A stretch of 64,000 nt of DNA from G963667675 sp963667675 (GCA_963667675.1 OY763929.1:1364001-1428000), one strand, 5' to 3'; counted from the stretch's first letter, positions 9,046-16,155 are shown. Notes: generated from the sequence alone by a model not told the origin. Made by a program: numbers and translations.

Positions 9046-9153
9046 AATAGACCCAGTTATGTTCCCAGCCGTCTCGGTCCCCATGAGATCCCAGCGGCGC
9101 ACCCGGTGCTGAAGCCAGCTTAGAAAGCTCACCCCCCAATAAGGGTGGATGGC
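9011..9153 (-). ncRNA. Structured leader / attenuator candidate of the pantothenate operon
   Basis: From the promoter at 9160-9188 a transcript would start near 9153 and run leftward. It can fold into several local hairpins: CCACCC/GGGGTG, AGCTT/AAGCT, GCTG/CAGC, CACC/GGGTG, and a GCCG-CGGC stem with an inner TCTC/GAGA. It then reaches a strong GC palindrome (9023-9038) followed by CTTTCCTTTT. The peptidase start lies a further 60 bases downstream, so this is either a premature-termination leader or a free small RNA of about 140 bases. I did not recognise a known riboswitch class. A GTG-started frame (9132) crosses it and ends exactly over the peptidase start as GTGA. Confidence 0.5.
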
Positions 9154-9159
9154 ACTTCA

Positions 9160-9188
9160 ATTGTAAGAAGCTGCAATCCTAGTGTCAA
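9160..9188 (-). promoter_or_regulatory. Promoter TTGACA-N17-TACAAT
   Basis: On the minus strand TTGACA (9188-9183) and TACAAT (9165-9160) are 17 bases apart. It lies between the end of the oxidoreductase gene and the structured leader, so it should drive the P1 peptidase-DUF2520-panB-panC operon with a leader of about 200 bases. Confidence 0.7.
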
Positions 9189-9218
9189 CCAGCTTCAACC
9201 GGTGTTTGACACATCCAC

Positions 9219-10301
9219 CTAGCGCCCTTCTTCCGACGCCTTGACCACGTTGTCGATGAACCGGTGCAATCCCACGGCCGCGGCGAAGTCCGGCTGGCAG
9301 TCTTCTCTGGACAAGATAGCTTGGCCGAACCGGTGGTACATCTGGCCCACGTTGAACGGCTCCCCTTGCGGCGCACCCTCAGGTGCAGGCGCATACTCCT
9401 TGGGGACTTCCAGGTCTTCCAGGGAATTCCCTTGTCTGACCCCTTGGAGACGGACCGCGTCGGTGGTGGGAGAGAACCCGCAGGACGCCGCCAGGGTCCC
9501 TTCCCTGCCGTAAATCTCCATCTTGAAACCGTCGCTGCCGCCCCAGGGAGTGCCCGCGACGTGCACCGAGGCCACCCCGCCGTCGGCCAGCTTGCCGCTG
9601 ATCATGATGGTGTCCGGCGCAGTGACCTCAACCATCTGCCCTGACTCGATTACATGCCATTCCTTGATTTGGGTGCTCACAATTGACGAGACATGAGTGA
9701 TGTCGCCCGCCACGAAAGCGAGGGCGTCGACGATATGGCCGCCGGCGATGGTCAAGGCGTTGGCCCCCTGGTCGGCGCGCCGCTGCCACAATTCTTCGGA
9801 CGGCCACCGCAGCATCCCGCCCCAAATCAGGCTGGCGCGGCATGACATAACGTCTCCAACGTAGCCGGACTCCACCAGATGCTTGGCGTACAAGAAACCG
9901 GGGTTGGCCCGCGTCTGGAGTCCCACCATGTTTCGGACTCCCTTAGCCTGGGCCAAAGCGGCCATCTCCTCGGCCTCGGCTGTGGTACGGCCCAGCGGCC
10001 ACTCGGTGTAGACGTGCTTGCCCGCTTGGAGAGCCGCCATCGTCGCTTCGTAGTGCGCTGGGACTTTCACGCTTACGGTCACGGCGTCGATGTCCGGGTG
10101 CTCCAACATCTTCCGGTAGTCGTCGAAGGCCAACATGGCCCCGTACTTTTGCCGCGTCTCCTCGGCGCTTTCCTGCCGGGTGGTGCAGACCGCGGCCAAC
10201 TCGAAATACGGGCTGGCGGCCGCCGCCGGCAAGTGGGTCCGCGCAGCCCATCCCTTCCGGCTATTGGCGCCTACGATGCCCAACCGTATCTTGTCAGGCA
10301 T
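9219..10301 (-). CDS. Gfo/Idh/MocA family oxidoreductase
   Basis: A 360-residue NAD(P)-dependent oxidoreductase. The N-terminal Rossmann domain carries GIVGANSRKGWAARTHLPA. The segment HVYTEWPLGRTTAEAEEM occupies the place of the usual EKP motif and reads EWP, as in Gal80-like members. The C-terminal half has GGHIVDALAFVAGD and a sheet domain. Such enzymes oxidise or reduce sugars, polyols or related hydroxy compounds; the EWP variant makes a non-typical substrate or regulatory role possible. The gene runs leftward and is separated from the pan operon by that operon's own promoter. Confidence 0.85.
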   Translation of the reverse strand: MPDKIRLGIVGANSRKGWAARTHLPAAAASPYFELAAVCTTRQESAEETRQKYGAMLAFDDYRKMLEHPDIDAVTVSVKVPAHYEATMAALQAGKHVYTEWPLGRTTAEAEEMAALAQAKGVRNMVGLQTRANPGFLYAKHLVESGYVGDVMSCRASLIWGGMLRWPSEELWQRRADQGANALTIAGGHIVDALAFVAGDITHVSSIVSTQIKEWHVIESGQMVEVTAPDTIMISGKLADGGVASVHVAGTPWGGSDGFKMEIYGREGTLAASCGFSPTTDAVRLQGVRQGNSLEDLEVPKEYAPAPEGAPQGEPFNVGQMYHRFGQAILSREDCQPDFAAAVGLHRFIDNVVKASEEGR

Positions 10302-10400
10302 TCCTACCGCTAGAGGCAGAAAATTTTAGTTCCCCTTCCATTGCCTCTCATTCCCTCCTACCAGGGGTCGCGGGCAGGGTTTGGGCCGGTTTTCTTGCTT

Positions 10401-10430
10401 CTAGGACATTTTGGGACATTCCGGGACATT
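10401..10430 (+). repeat. Three tandem 10-bp repeats NNNGGACATT
   Basis: Positions 10401-10410, 10411-10420 and 10421-10430 read ctaGGACATT, ttgGGACATT and ccgGGACATT. The ten-base period places each copy on the same face of the helix, as expected for cooperative protein binding. Confidence 0.75.
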
Positions 10431-10614
10431 TGGCCGGGAGCGGTTGTCGGGCCTGGCAAGGCGGCAAGAGCAACATATCTACAGTGTATTGAAGGCCGCC
10501 GGACGAGGCAAGGGCCCCAGCGTCAGTAGTTTGGAGGGTCCCATTTGCCTTCGGTGTGCGGCCTATCTAGCCGGAGGCACACCATATATGGCAAAAGCAA
10601 ACAGAACCGCCGCC

Positions 10615-10631
10615 GGACATTGTGCTAGAAT
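10615..10631 (+). promoter_or_regulatory. Extended -10 (TGCTAGAAT) preceded by a GGACATT copy
   Basis: GGACATT at 10615-10621 is followed by TG-C-TAGAAT, with TAGAAT at 10626-10631. There is no good -35 at the normal distance, so this would be an extended -10 promoter, possibly controlled by a protein binding GGACATT. It lies about 65 bases before the HEPN pair. Confidence 0.45.
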
Positions 10632-10697
10632 CACTGTAGGATTTGGCACCAAATACCAGCGGAGAGCCTGCCTATAACTCTCAGGGGCGAGAATACT

Positions 10698-11000
10698 GTG
10701 GATAACGAAATCGACACTATCATGAGCGCTAAGGTCAGAGGACTTCTGGAAGGTCGCTTCGAAAACGAGTTCGTATTCGGACCTATCCGAGTGGAACCCC
10801 GTGTTGACCAAGATGGCTGGGATTACCTGCAGACATACATTGTCTTCGAGGGAGACCAAAGGAAGTTGGACCCGATTTGGACAATTAGACTGTCCGACGA
10901 GCTATGGGGCGAGTCAGAAAAACTTGGGTACCCGGGATGCCCTGTCCCGCTGTTCGTCAAGAAATCGGAGTGGGCGACTTTGGAAAAAAGCCTGACGTGA
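10698..11000 (+). CDS. Small protein of unknown function, partner of HEPN protein
   Basis: A 100-residue protein, GTG start at 10698 with AGGGGCGAG upstream. It is acidic and soluble, with no domain I recognise; the middle contains GPIRVEPRVDQDGWDYLQTY. Its TGA stop overlaps the GTG start of the next gene (GTGA at 10997-11000), so the two are coupled. By analogy with two-gene HEPN systems it could be the antitoxin, but nothing in the sequence proves that. Confidence 0.65.
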   Translation: MDNEIDTIMSAKVRGLLEGRFENEFVFGPIRVEPRVDQDGWDYLQTYIVFEGDQRKLDPIWTIRLSDELWGESEKLGYPGCPVPLFVKKSEWATLEKSLT

Positions 11001-11491
11001 ACCCCAAAGACCTCCTGGAAATAGCCGACAACTTAGCATCAGGGATAAGAGCCAACCAGCAGGGTCGGCCTAAGCAAGCCGAGCTACGACGGGCCATCAG
11101 CACCGCCTATTATGCGATGTTTCACACCCTAGCCAAACACAGTGCGGACTTGCTGGTCGGCTCTACCAAAAGGAGCCGAAGCGACGAAGCATGGCGACAA
11201 ATATACCGCTCTCTTGATCATGGTGAGGTGAAACAACGGCACGGTCAAAGGCCGTACAGACAGATACTCAAGAGATTTCCACAAGAAATCCAGGATTTTG
11301 CCAGCCAGTTCGTCAAAATGCAGCGGCTACGTCACTCAGCCGATTACGACCCTCTGGAGAGGTTCACACGTTCAACCGTATCCCAGCTAAGCCAAGAAAC
11401 CAAGACAGCCATCTCTCTATTCGAGACTGTAGGCCGAAAGGACAGAATTGCTTTCGCAGCGTTTGTCCTGCACAGACTGAGAAACGACTGA
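10997..11491 (+). CDS. HEPN-domain protein
   Basis: A 164-residue, mainly helical protein. RRAISTAYYAMFHTLAKHS near residues 33-51 and LRHSADYDP near residue 116 are typical of HEPN proteins, many of which are RNases in toxin-antitoxin or defence systems. A strict R-x4-6-H catalytic motif is not obvious, so activity is uncertain. The GTG start at 10997 is chosen because it overlaps the stop of the preceding gene and gives the beginning MNPKDLLEIADNL; a longer frame opens at 10904. Confidence 0.7.
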   Translation: MNPKDLLEIADNLASGIRANQQGRPKQAELRRAISTAYYAMFHTLAKHSADLLVGSTKRSRSDEAWRQIYRSLDHGEVKQRHGQRPYRQILKRFPQEIQDFASQFVKMQRLRHSADYDPLERFTRSTVSQLSQETKTAISLFETVGRKDRIAFAAFVLHRLRND

Positions 11492-11510
11492 AAACGTGTG
11501 CTTCGCGATC

Positions 11511-11545
11511 CCCTTTGACAAACTCAGGACAAGCTCAGCACAACG
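11511..11545 (+). repeat. Dispersed repeat, TTTGACAAACTCAGGACAAG type
   Basis: This stretch resembles, in reverse orientation, the repeat family at 30368, 31224 and 46066 (core TTCGCCCTGAGCGTGTCGAA). It is degenerate here, with an apparent internal duplication of the CTCAG word. Confidence 0.45.
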
Positions 11546-11687
11546 TGCCGGAATGGTGCGTAGATGAAAGCGCCGGAGCCCATCCAGTTGATAACTGTGG
11601 TTGGGTGCGAGTGCTTCGAGAGCCTCAGACGAACGGGGGTAGGGATTAGCGAACGGGGATTAGAATTGATACTCCCGCCGGTTGCAA

Positions 11688-11716
11688 TTGACATTCGTGC
11701 CATCGGAAAATAGAGT
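11688..11716 (+). promoter_or_regulatory. Promoter TTGACA-N17-TAGAGT
   Basis: TTGACA at 11688-11693 and TAGAGT at 11711-11716 are 17 bases apart, about 75 bases upstream of the VOC gene start. Confidence 0.55.
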
Positions 11717-11792
11717 GAGGTTACACGGTTCTCCCAGTTCCACGGGGTCCGGCATGGGTCAACGGCGCCAGTTTTTGGCGGGAGGCAGCAGG

Positions 11793-12170
11793 ATGGCGAC
11801 AGTACTAGATCACACGATAGTACCGGTGCGGGATAGAGAGAAGTCGGCGGAGTTCTATACCCGCATTTTCGGCTTTGAAAACCTGGGGGAAACCGGCCCC
11901 TTTTTAGTGGTGCGGGTCAATGAGACTTTCAACCTGGACTTTGCCGTGTCCGACGACTTTAGGAGCATCCACTACGCCTTTGCGATGGAGTCTGAGGAGT
12001 TCGAGGCGGCCTTTGCCAGGGTCAGGGAGTCCGGAATAGCCTACGGAGACAGCCCGTTCGCCAGGGACAATATGCAGGGCCCCGGGATGACCATCGGAGC
12101 CAGGGGCCAGGGCAAAGCGGTCTACTTCGACGACCCCGACGGCCACGTTTTAGAGATTAAGACCTACTAG
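11793..12170 (+). CDS. VOC (glyoxalase/dioxygenase superfamily) protein
   Basis: A 125-residue vicinal-oxygen-chelate protein. LDHTIVPVRDREKSAEFYTRIFGF at the N-terminus and YFDDPDGHVLEIKTY at the C-terminus are the two paired beta-alpha-beta motifs, supplying the His and Glu metal ligands. Members act in glyoxal detoxification, antibiotic binding or ring cleavage; the substrate is unknown here. The ATG at 11793 is chosen because GGAGG (11781-11785) lies seven bases before it, although the frame is open from 11682. Confidence 0.82.
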   Translation: MATVLDHTIVPVRDREKSAEFYTRIFGFENLGETGPFLVVRVNETFNLDFAVSDDFRSIHYAFAMESEEFEAAFARVRESGIAYGDSPFARDNMQGPGMTIGARGQGKAVYFDDPDGHVLEIKTY

Positions 12171-12329
12171 CTGTCTGTAGTAGTTGCTGGGATGAGCGGG
12201 TAGCTTCTCGCCACATCCCGAATCTGATCTCAGCCTGTACGTCACTGTGTGCGGCCTTTCTCGTCGTCTCGCGCTTCCGCGAAATGGTAAAATTGCAGGT
12301 GTAAGACTAGATTTCAGATAAGGGGACGT

Positions 12330-12644
12330 ATGAGAGACGCAGACGCCCCGACACCAACACAGGCAGCAAGAACCACCGCGCCCCCATCCCGCCCTAAAGA
12401 TGAGATCGCCCGCCTGGGTAAGGAGGTCTACGAGCGCAGCATCCGGCAACAGGTGGAGGCCGACCATGTTGGAGAGGTCGTCGCCATTGACGTGGACAGC
12501 GGGGACTACGCCATCGGCAAAAATGCAATTGCCGCGTCTGAGGGGCTGCGAGACCAACACCCGGACGCTCAAGTCTGGCTGATGCGGGTCGGCCATCGGA
12601 CGCTCTATCACTTTGGGGGCAGTTCCCTGCGGGGAGTTAAGTGA
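12330..12644 (+). CDS. Conserved small protein paired with clan AA protease
   Basis: A 104-residue protein with AGGGGA just before its ATG. The first 25 residues are Ala/Pro/Thr-rich and look disordered. The remainder has the sequence style DHVGEVVAIDVDSGDYAIG ... AQVWLMRVGH, a small domain often found directly upstream of retropepsin-like proteins in cyanobacteria and Chloroflexota. It overlaps the next gene by four bases (GTGA), so the two are probably a functional pair. Its function is not known. Confidence 0.7.
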   Translation: MRDADAPTPTQAARTTAPPSRPKDEIARLGKEVYERSIRQQVEADHVGEVVAIDVDSGDYAIGKNAIAASEGLRDQHPDAQVWLMRVGHRTLYHFGGSSLRGVK

Positions 12645-13012
12645 TAGAGGGCTTCGTAAACGCCAATCTCGAGGCTGTCGTAACCCTTCCTCTGCAAGGC
12701 CCGGCGGGGCAGACTCGAGAAGTCGACGCTGTGATTGATACCGGCTTCAACGGCTACCTGACCTTGCCGCCGACGCTGGCGGCGGACTTGGGGCTACCTG
12801 TCGTGGGCGATGGTGAGGCTGTTCTAGCCGACGGCAGCGAGGCTGCATTTGACGTTTACGGCGTCACAGTATTGTGGGACGACGAGTCGAGACATATCGA
12901 GACCGGGGCTGTTGGCGTAGACCCTCTTGTGGGCATGGCTCTGCTCCGTAGCCACAACCTGAACATCGATGTTGAGGACGGTGGGCGCGTTGTCATCCAG
13001 GCAAGAGAATAG
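12641..13012 (+). CDS. Clan AA retropepsin-like aspartic protease
   Basis: A 123-residue protein with VIDTGFNGYLTLP (catalytic D-T-G) and a downstream hydrophobic LVGMALLRSHNLNIDV segment, the pattern of a single-domain, dimeric retropepsin-like aspartic protease. GTG start at 12641 overlaps the upstream stop. In other genomes this pair has been suspected to be toxin-antitoxin-like because it is small and mobile, but no function is established. Confidence 0.75.
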   Translation: MIEGFVNANLEAVVTLPLQGPAGQTREVDAVIDTGFNGYLTLPPTLAADLGLPVVGDGEAVLADGSEAAFDVYGVTVLWDDESRHIETGAVGVDPLVGMALLRSHNLNIDVEDGGRVVIQARE

Positions 13013-13212
13013 CTGGTCGCCCGCTCTTTTCCACCCTTCCCACCTGCCGTCTCCTTACCTACTTTTGTCACATCTGCGGAAAAGCAGGTGCGCTGCGACC
13101 CGTGTGAAATCTCTGTGCCGCAGTTGCCACGCGAAATACAAGCAATTCTTCACGATGGTTTGGCGCGCCTACGTCTACCTAGGGCATACCCAGAAAGCAA
13201 ACGGCACCTACT

Positions 13213-13452
13213 TCACTCGTCATCCAGCCGGACAAACAGGTGTCCATCGCTGACGGTCACCGGAAACGAGAACATGCGGGAGTAGGGGCCGTTGATGCAC
13301 TCCCCTTGCGTATGCTCGAAGCGCCAGCCGTGGTCGGGGCACATGAACACCGAACCAGCGTTGGAAACCGGGCCGCCGGCATGAGGGCACACCGTCGACA
13401 GCAGCAGATAACCCTTCCGCCCCCACACCAAATAGAACTTTTCACCGTCCAC
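13213..13452 (-). CDS. Rieske [2Fe-2S] protein, start uncertain
   Basis: A Rieske domain with both cluster motifs: CPHAGG and CPDHGW, 15 residues apart. The GTG at 13452 gives 79 residues, shorter than usual (about 100). Upstream, the same frame continues as EIDLGHESSFSKLPALVAV with Rieske-like character back to a stop near 13529, but contains no ATG, GTG or TTG. An ATG preceded by AAGGA occurs in the neighbouring frame near 13524. So the gene may use a CTG start, be frameshifted, or begin at the GTG. It would carry electrons to an oxygenase or reductase not found nearby. Confidence 0.7.
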   Translation of the reverse strand: MDGEKFYLVWGRKGYLLLSTVCPHAGGPVSNAGSVFMCPDHGWRFEHTQGECINGPYSRMFSFPVTVSDGHLFVRLDDE

Positions 13453-13663
13453 TGCAACGAGGGCGGGTAGCTTGCTGAACGACGACTCGTGGCCCAGGTC
13501 TATCTCGGTTGGTTCCAGAACATTTCCTTACTGCGGCAGGCGGCTGCCTTGGGCCTGGCCCAGTCCGCTATTGTCTCCGATGTTCCGTTTGCTTTTGGAG
13601 TGTAGTGTGCCTACGGGTAGATTGGACATAAACCGAAACCAAACGGAACGGAACCGCTCCCTC

Positions 13664-15478
13664 CTAATTGGCCGGGACAGTACATTGGTGACCGGGCCAC
13701 AGGAGGTCTAGTCCTTCCACATCGGCGTTGTCTATGGTTATCGTCATCGCCTGGCTCTGGTCTGTGGTGACGCCCCCCTTGTCGTCGAACCACCAACGAT
13801 CTGGGAGGTCTCCGTTGTCGTAGTAACACTCAACCACCAGTGTATACGTCCCTGGCGGCAAGTATATCTCGAAGTCGTCTTGCGAGTACGAAAAGATTTG
13901 ATTGTGCGGCCATGGATCAGTCCTAATATGCCACGAACCTTCGAGTAGTGTGTCGAGGCCAGTGATCACCCCGTGGACTGTGCGGCCGCCTTCTACCCAA
14001 TAGGGAGAGACTTCTCCCGGAAATGGGTTGTCAGGTGGCGGGCCTTCATACCGTCGGGTTATCAGGTCCTCGACTGTGTTCCTTGATGTGTCGGAGACGT
14101 AAGAGTAAAAAGCGTCCTTTAGCATGTTGATTGGGGATAATTGAGTGTTGCCAAACCGGCTTAGTAAGCTAAGGCGTCGAAATGCCTGCCGGAAAGATTT
14201 TTCGTCCATGTTTCGGTACAGGTCTCGGTAGATAGCTTCACCCAGCGCGTAATTACAGTCTTCCGGTCCAAAAGTCCGCTCGGGCAGTTCTTCCAATGAG
14301 GCAATGGTACGCGCTCTCTTGCATTCCCCACTAGATCGAGACTGGAGAGGACCATCTAGCGGCGGCCTGGGATGCTGGCCAATATAGACCATGAACTCGG
14401 CTGCCCCCTCCCCAAGCCAACCATACCGCCAGGCGCCACCCCCTCCCCAATAGTAATGAGCGGTTTCATGGACGACGGTGATAGTGGTTTGAGATACGTC
14501 AGACGATGCCCCCATGAAGACATGAGAACCATAGTGTGCGCCGCCGCCGCCGGGTACTACTAGGTAGATTGCATGTCTCGTCGGGAAGGGGTAAGCCATG
14601 AATTCCTCAATGGTGCGGATGGAGCGTTCTATAACGTCCATTACGTAGTCGAACCCTGGCTCTGTCTTGACGACGATTATGTCCAGATTGCCACCTAGGG
14701 GTAGCACGATGGCTCGCGTTTCAAGTTCTACGGTCTGCCCTTCTAGAATACCGCCGGGCTTGGTTAGGAACGCCGGCAAGTCCACAACCGCCAGGTTGTT
14801 AAGTTCAAGTAGGCTCTGAAAATTGGCGACTGCCAAGATGGAAGCGACATCCTCCCGAACGGGCGGCAATTCTGCCATTGGTGTAGGCTCTGGCGCGGGT
14901 TCCGGCGTAGGCTCTGGCGTGGGTTCCGGCGTAGGCTCTGGCGTAGGCTCTGGCGTGGGTTCCGGCGTAGGCTCTGGCGTGGGTTCCGGCGTAGGCTCTG
15001 GCGTAGGCTCTGGCGTGGGTTCCGGCGTAGGCTCTGGCGTGGGTTCCGGCGTAGGCTCTGGCGTGGGTTCCGGCGTAGGCTCTGGCGTGGGTTCCGGCGT
15101 AGGCTCTGGCGTGGGTTCCGGCGTAGGCTCCGGCGTGGGTTCCGGCGTAGGCTCTGGTGTGGGTTCCGGCGCAGGTTCTGGCGTGGGCTCTGGCGTGGGT
15201 TCCGGCGTGGGCGTTGGGGTGGGAACTAGGATAGGTGTGGGGGAAGCTGTGACTATCGGGAGAGTAGGCGCTTCTTCGGTTGTTTCAATAACAGATGCTG
15301 CTGTGGGCATCGGGGTTGGAGTAGGCGGCTCTGTTATGAGAGTGGGCATCAAAGTTGGGTCTCCGTTGCAGGCGACGGAAACCAGCAGTAGGAAAAACAG
15401 AGCGATAGTAGGTCGTCCGAACATGGTGCTTCTTGAGGCTAGGCTCCGGTTACTTGCCATAGTCGGTTTCGTTTGCAT
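13664..15478 (-). CDS. Surface lipoprotein with [TA]PEP repeat stalk and gluzincin-like peptidase domain
   Basis: A 604-residue protein. Residues about 20-37 form a lipoprotein signal ending LLLVSVAC, with Cys37 the likely lipidated residue. A Thr/Pro-rich region follows, then about 27 four-residue [T/A]PEP units (residues about 88-197), probably an extended wall-spanning stalk. The C-terminal part contains HETAH (residues 337-341) and WLGEGAAEF (Glu357), the arrangement of zinc ligands in gluzincin peptidases such as M1. The protein is therefore likely a cell-surface zinc peptidase or a degenerate relative. It stands alone on the minus strand. Confidence 0.75.
   Translation of the reverse strand: MQTKPTMASNRSLASRSTMFGRPTIALFFLLLVSVACNGDPTLMPTLITEPPTPTPMPTAASVIETTEEAPTLPIVTASPTPILVPTPTPTPEPTPEPTPEPAPEPTPEPTPEPTPEPTPEPTPEPTPEPTPEPTPEPTPEPTPEPTPEPTPEPTPEPTPEPTPEPTPEPTPEPTPEPTPEPTPEPTPEPTPEPAPEPTPMAELPPVREDVASILAVANFQSLLELNNLAVVDLPAFLTKPGGILEGQTVELETRAIVLPLGGNLDIIVVKTEPGFDYVMDVIERSIRTIEEFMAYPFPTRHAIYLVVPGGGGAHYGSHVFMGASSDVSQTTITVVHETAHYYWGGGGAWRYGWLGEGAAEFMVYIGQHPRPPLDGPLQSRSSGECKRARTIASLEELPERTFGPEDCNYALGEAIYRDLYRNMDEKSFRQAFRRLSLLSRFGNTQLSPINMLKDAFYSYVSDTSRNTVEDLITRRYEGPPPDNPFPGEVSPYWVEGGRTVHGVITGLDTLLEGSWHIRTDPWPHNQIFSYSQDDFEIYLPPGTYTLVVECYYDNGDLPDRWWFDDKGGVTTDQSQAMTITIDNADVEGLDLLWPGHQCTVPAN
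14888..15215 (-). repeat. 12-bp tandem repeats coding for [TA]PEP
   Basis: About 27 copies of a 12-base unit that alternates mainly between two synonymous versions (GGTTCCGGCGTA and GGCTCTGGCGTG on the plus strand). The alternation shows that a 24-base pair of units has been the main unit of amplification. Copy number is likely to vary between strains. Confidence 0.9.
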
Positions 15479-15505
15479 TTGGCGCCGCTGTTTTAGGCCA
15501 ATATC

Positions 15506-15901
15506 TCAGTAAACGGCGATGACTGCGGCAATGGTCGCTATTGCAGACACAGCTAACATCGAAACGCGAAACCAATTTCGCTTTAGCCAGTACCGCCACG
15601 GAGCGGTGAGCTCCTCGTATCGGTCGTCATATTTGGCGGCGAGAGTGACACGAGGAGTCGCATTATAAGCATCAAAGGGGCAGATAGCTTTAATTTCTAC
15701 CAAGCGTTTCAAAGCAGTGAGCGTGAAGTCCTGACATTCGAAGGAGGCGCTATCGGGCGTAATATGGTGCAGGTTCGTCGGGTAAGCTGGGTTCTTCCGC
15801 ATAATGTCCAAGATGCGGACCATCTCGTTTTTCAACTGCTTGTGCTTGTCCACGATTCCTCGCTTTGGAGTTGCAGGCTTTAGTCTAACCAGGGGTTCCA
15901 T
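15506..15901 (-). CDS. Tail-anchored small protein of unknown function
   Basis: A 131-residue protein. The first 95 residues are soluble and Lys/Arg-rich, perhaps a small winged-helix-like fold (NEMVRILDIMRKNPAYPTNL ... TLTALKRLVEIKAICP). The last 25 residues form one hydrophobic helix after WRYWLKRNWF, so it is probably anchored in the membrane by its C-terminus. No family was recognised. It lies 27 bases upstream of the lipoprotein gene in the same direction and may be co-transcribed. Confidence 0.6.
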   Translation of the reverse strand: MEPLVRLKPATPKRGIVDKHKQLKNEMVRILDIMRKNPAYPTNLHHITPDSASFECQDFTLTALKRLVEIKAICPFDAYNATPRVTLAAKYDDRYEELTAPWRYWLKRNWFRVSMLAVSAIATIAAVIAVY

Positions 15902-15963
15902 TTCCTTTTGATTTTGATAAAGTATAGGGCCGCGAAGGATGCAACGAAAGACCGGAGGCTGTG

Positions 15964-16155
15964 ATGGCGGACCTCACTAGGGATGAAATCCGGGCTATGG
16001 GCCATGCCGCCGGCTTGGAGATTCAAGAGCCGGACCTGACCGAGGTCATGCACAGCTTGAATGCTTTACTGGAAGCGTTGGACGGAATTAACCCGCCCGG
16101 CTTGGAAAGCGTCGAGCCCCTGCCCATCCTTCTTCCGCCAGGCCAAGGCGGCTGA
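15964..16155 (+). CDS. GatC/AtzG-like small protein
   Basis: A 63-residue protein similar in layout to GatC and to the small AtzG-type partners of amidases: an N-terminal helix pair (DEIRAMGHAAGLEI), a conserved hydrophobic helix (LNALLEALDGI), then the tail PPGLESVEPLPILLP. Such proteins stabilise an amidase partner, but none is present here; it sits alone, ending 18 bases before the convergent etfA. GGAGG at 15954-15958 favours the ATG at 15964 over the adjacent GTG at 15961. Confidence 0.55.
   Translation: MADLTRDEIRAMGHAAGLEIQEPDLTEVMHSLNALLEALDGINPPGLESVEPLPILLPPGQGG

Larger units (their letters stand above)
10302..10697. other. Intergenic region with GGACATT repeats
   Basis: This 396-base stretch separates the leftward oxidoreductase from the rightward HEPN pair. 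It contains three exact decamer-spaced copies of GGACATT (10401-10430) and a fourth copy (10615-10621) directly before an extended -10 element. I see no convincing gene in it; the long leftward frame entering from 10859 is only the complement of the first gene of the pair. Confidence 0.6.
11492..11792. other. Intergenic region
   Basis: Three hundred bases between the HEPN gene and the VOC gene. It holds one degenerate copy of a dispersed repeat (11511-11545) and the promoter at 11688-11716. No coding content was seen in the remainder. Confidence 0.6.

Noticed and set aside
10563..10859. 98-codon minus-strand frame before the HEPN pair
   Set aside because: It is antisense to the first gene of the pair, which has a ribosome site and GTGA coupling with the HEPN gene.
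12150..12611. 153-codon minus-strand frame
   Set aside because: It is antisense to the protease partner gene and shows no family motif.
13240..13470. 76-codon plus-strand frame
   Set aside because: Antisense to the Rieske protein, whose cluster motifs are clear on the minus strand.
14823..15512. 229-codon Gly/Val/Ser-repeat frame on the plus strand
   Set aside because: It is the exact complement of the [TA]PEP repeat of the lipoprotein gene. The repeat has no stop on either strand, which explains the long frame.
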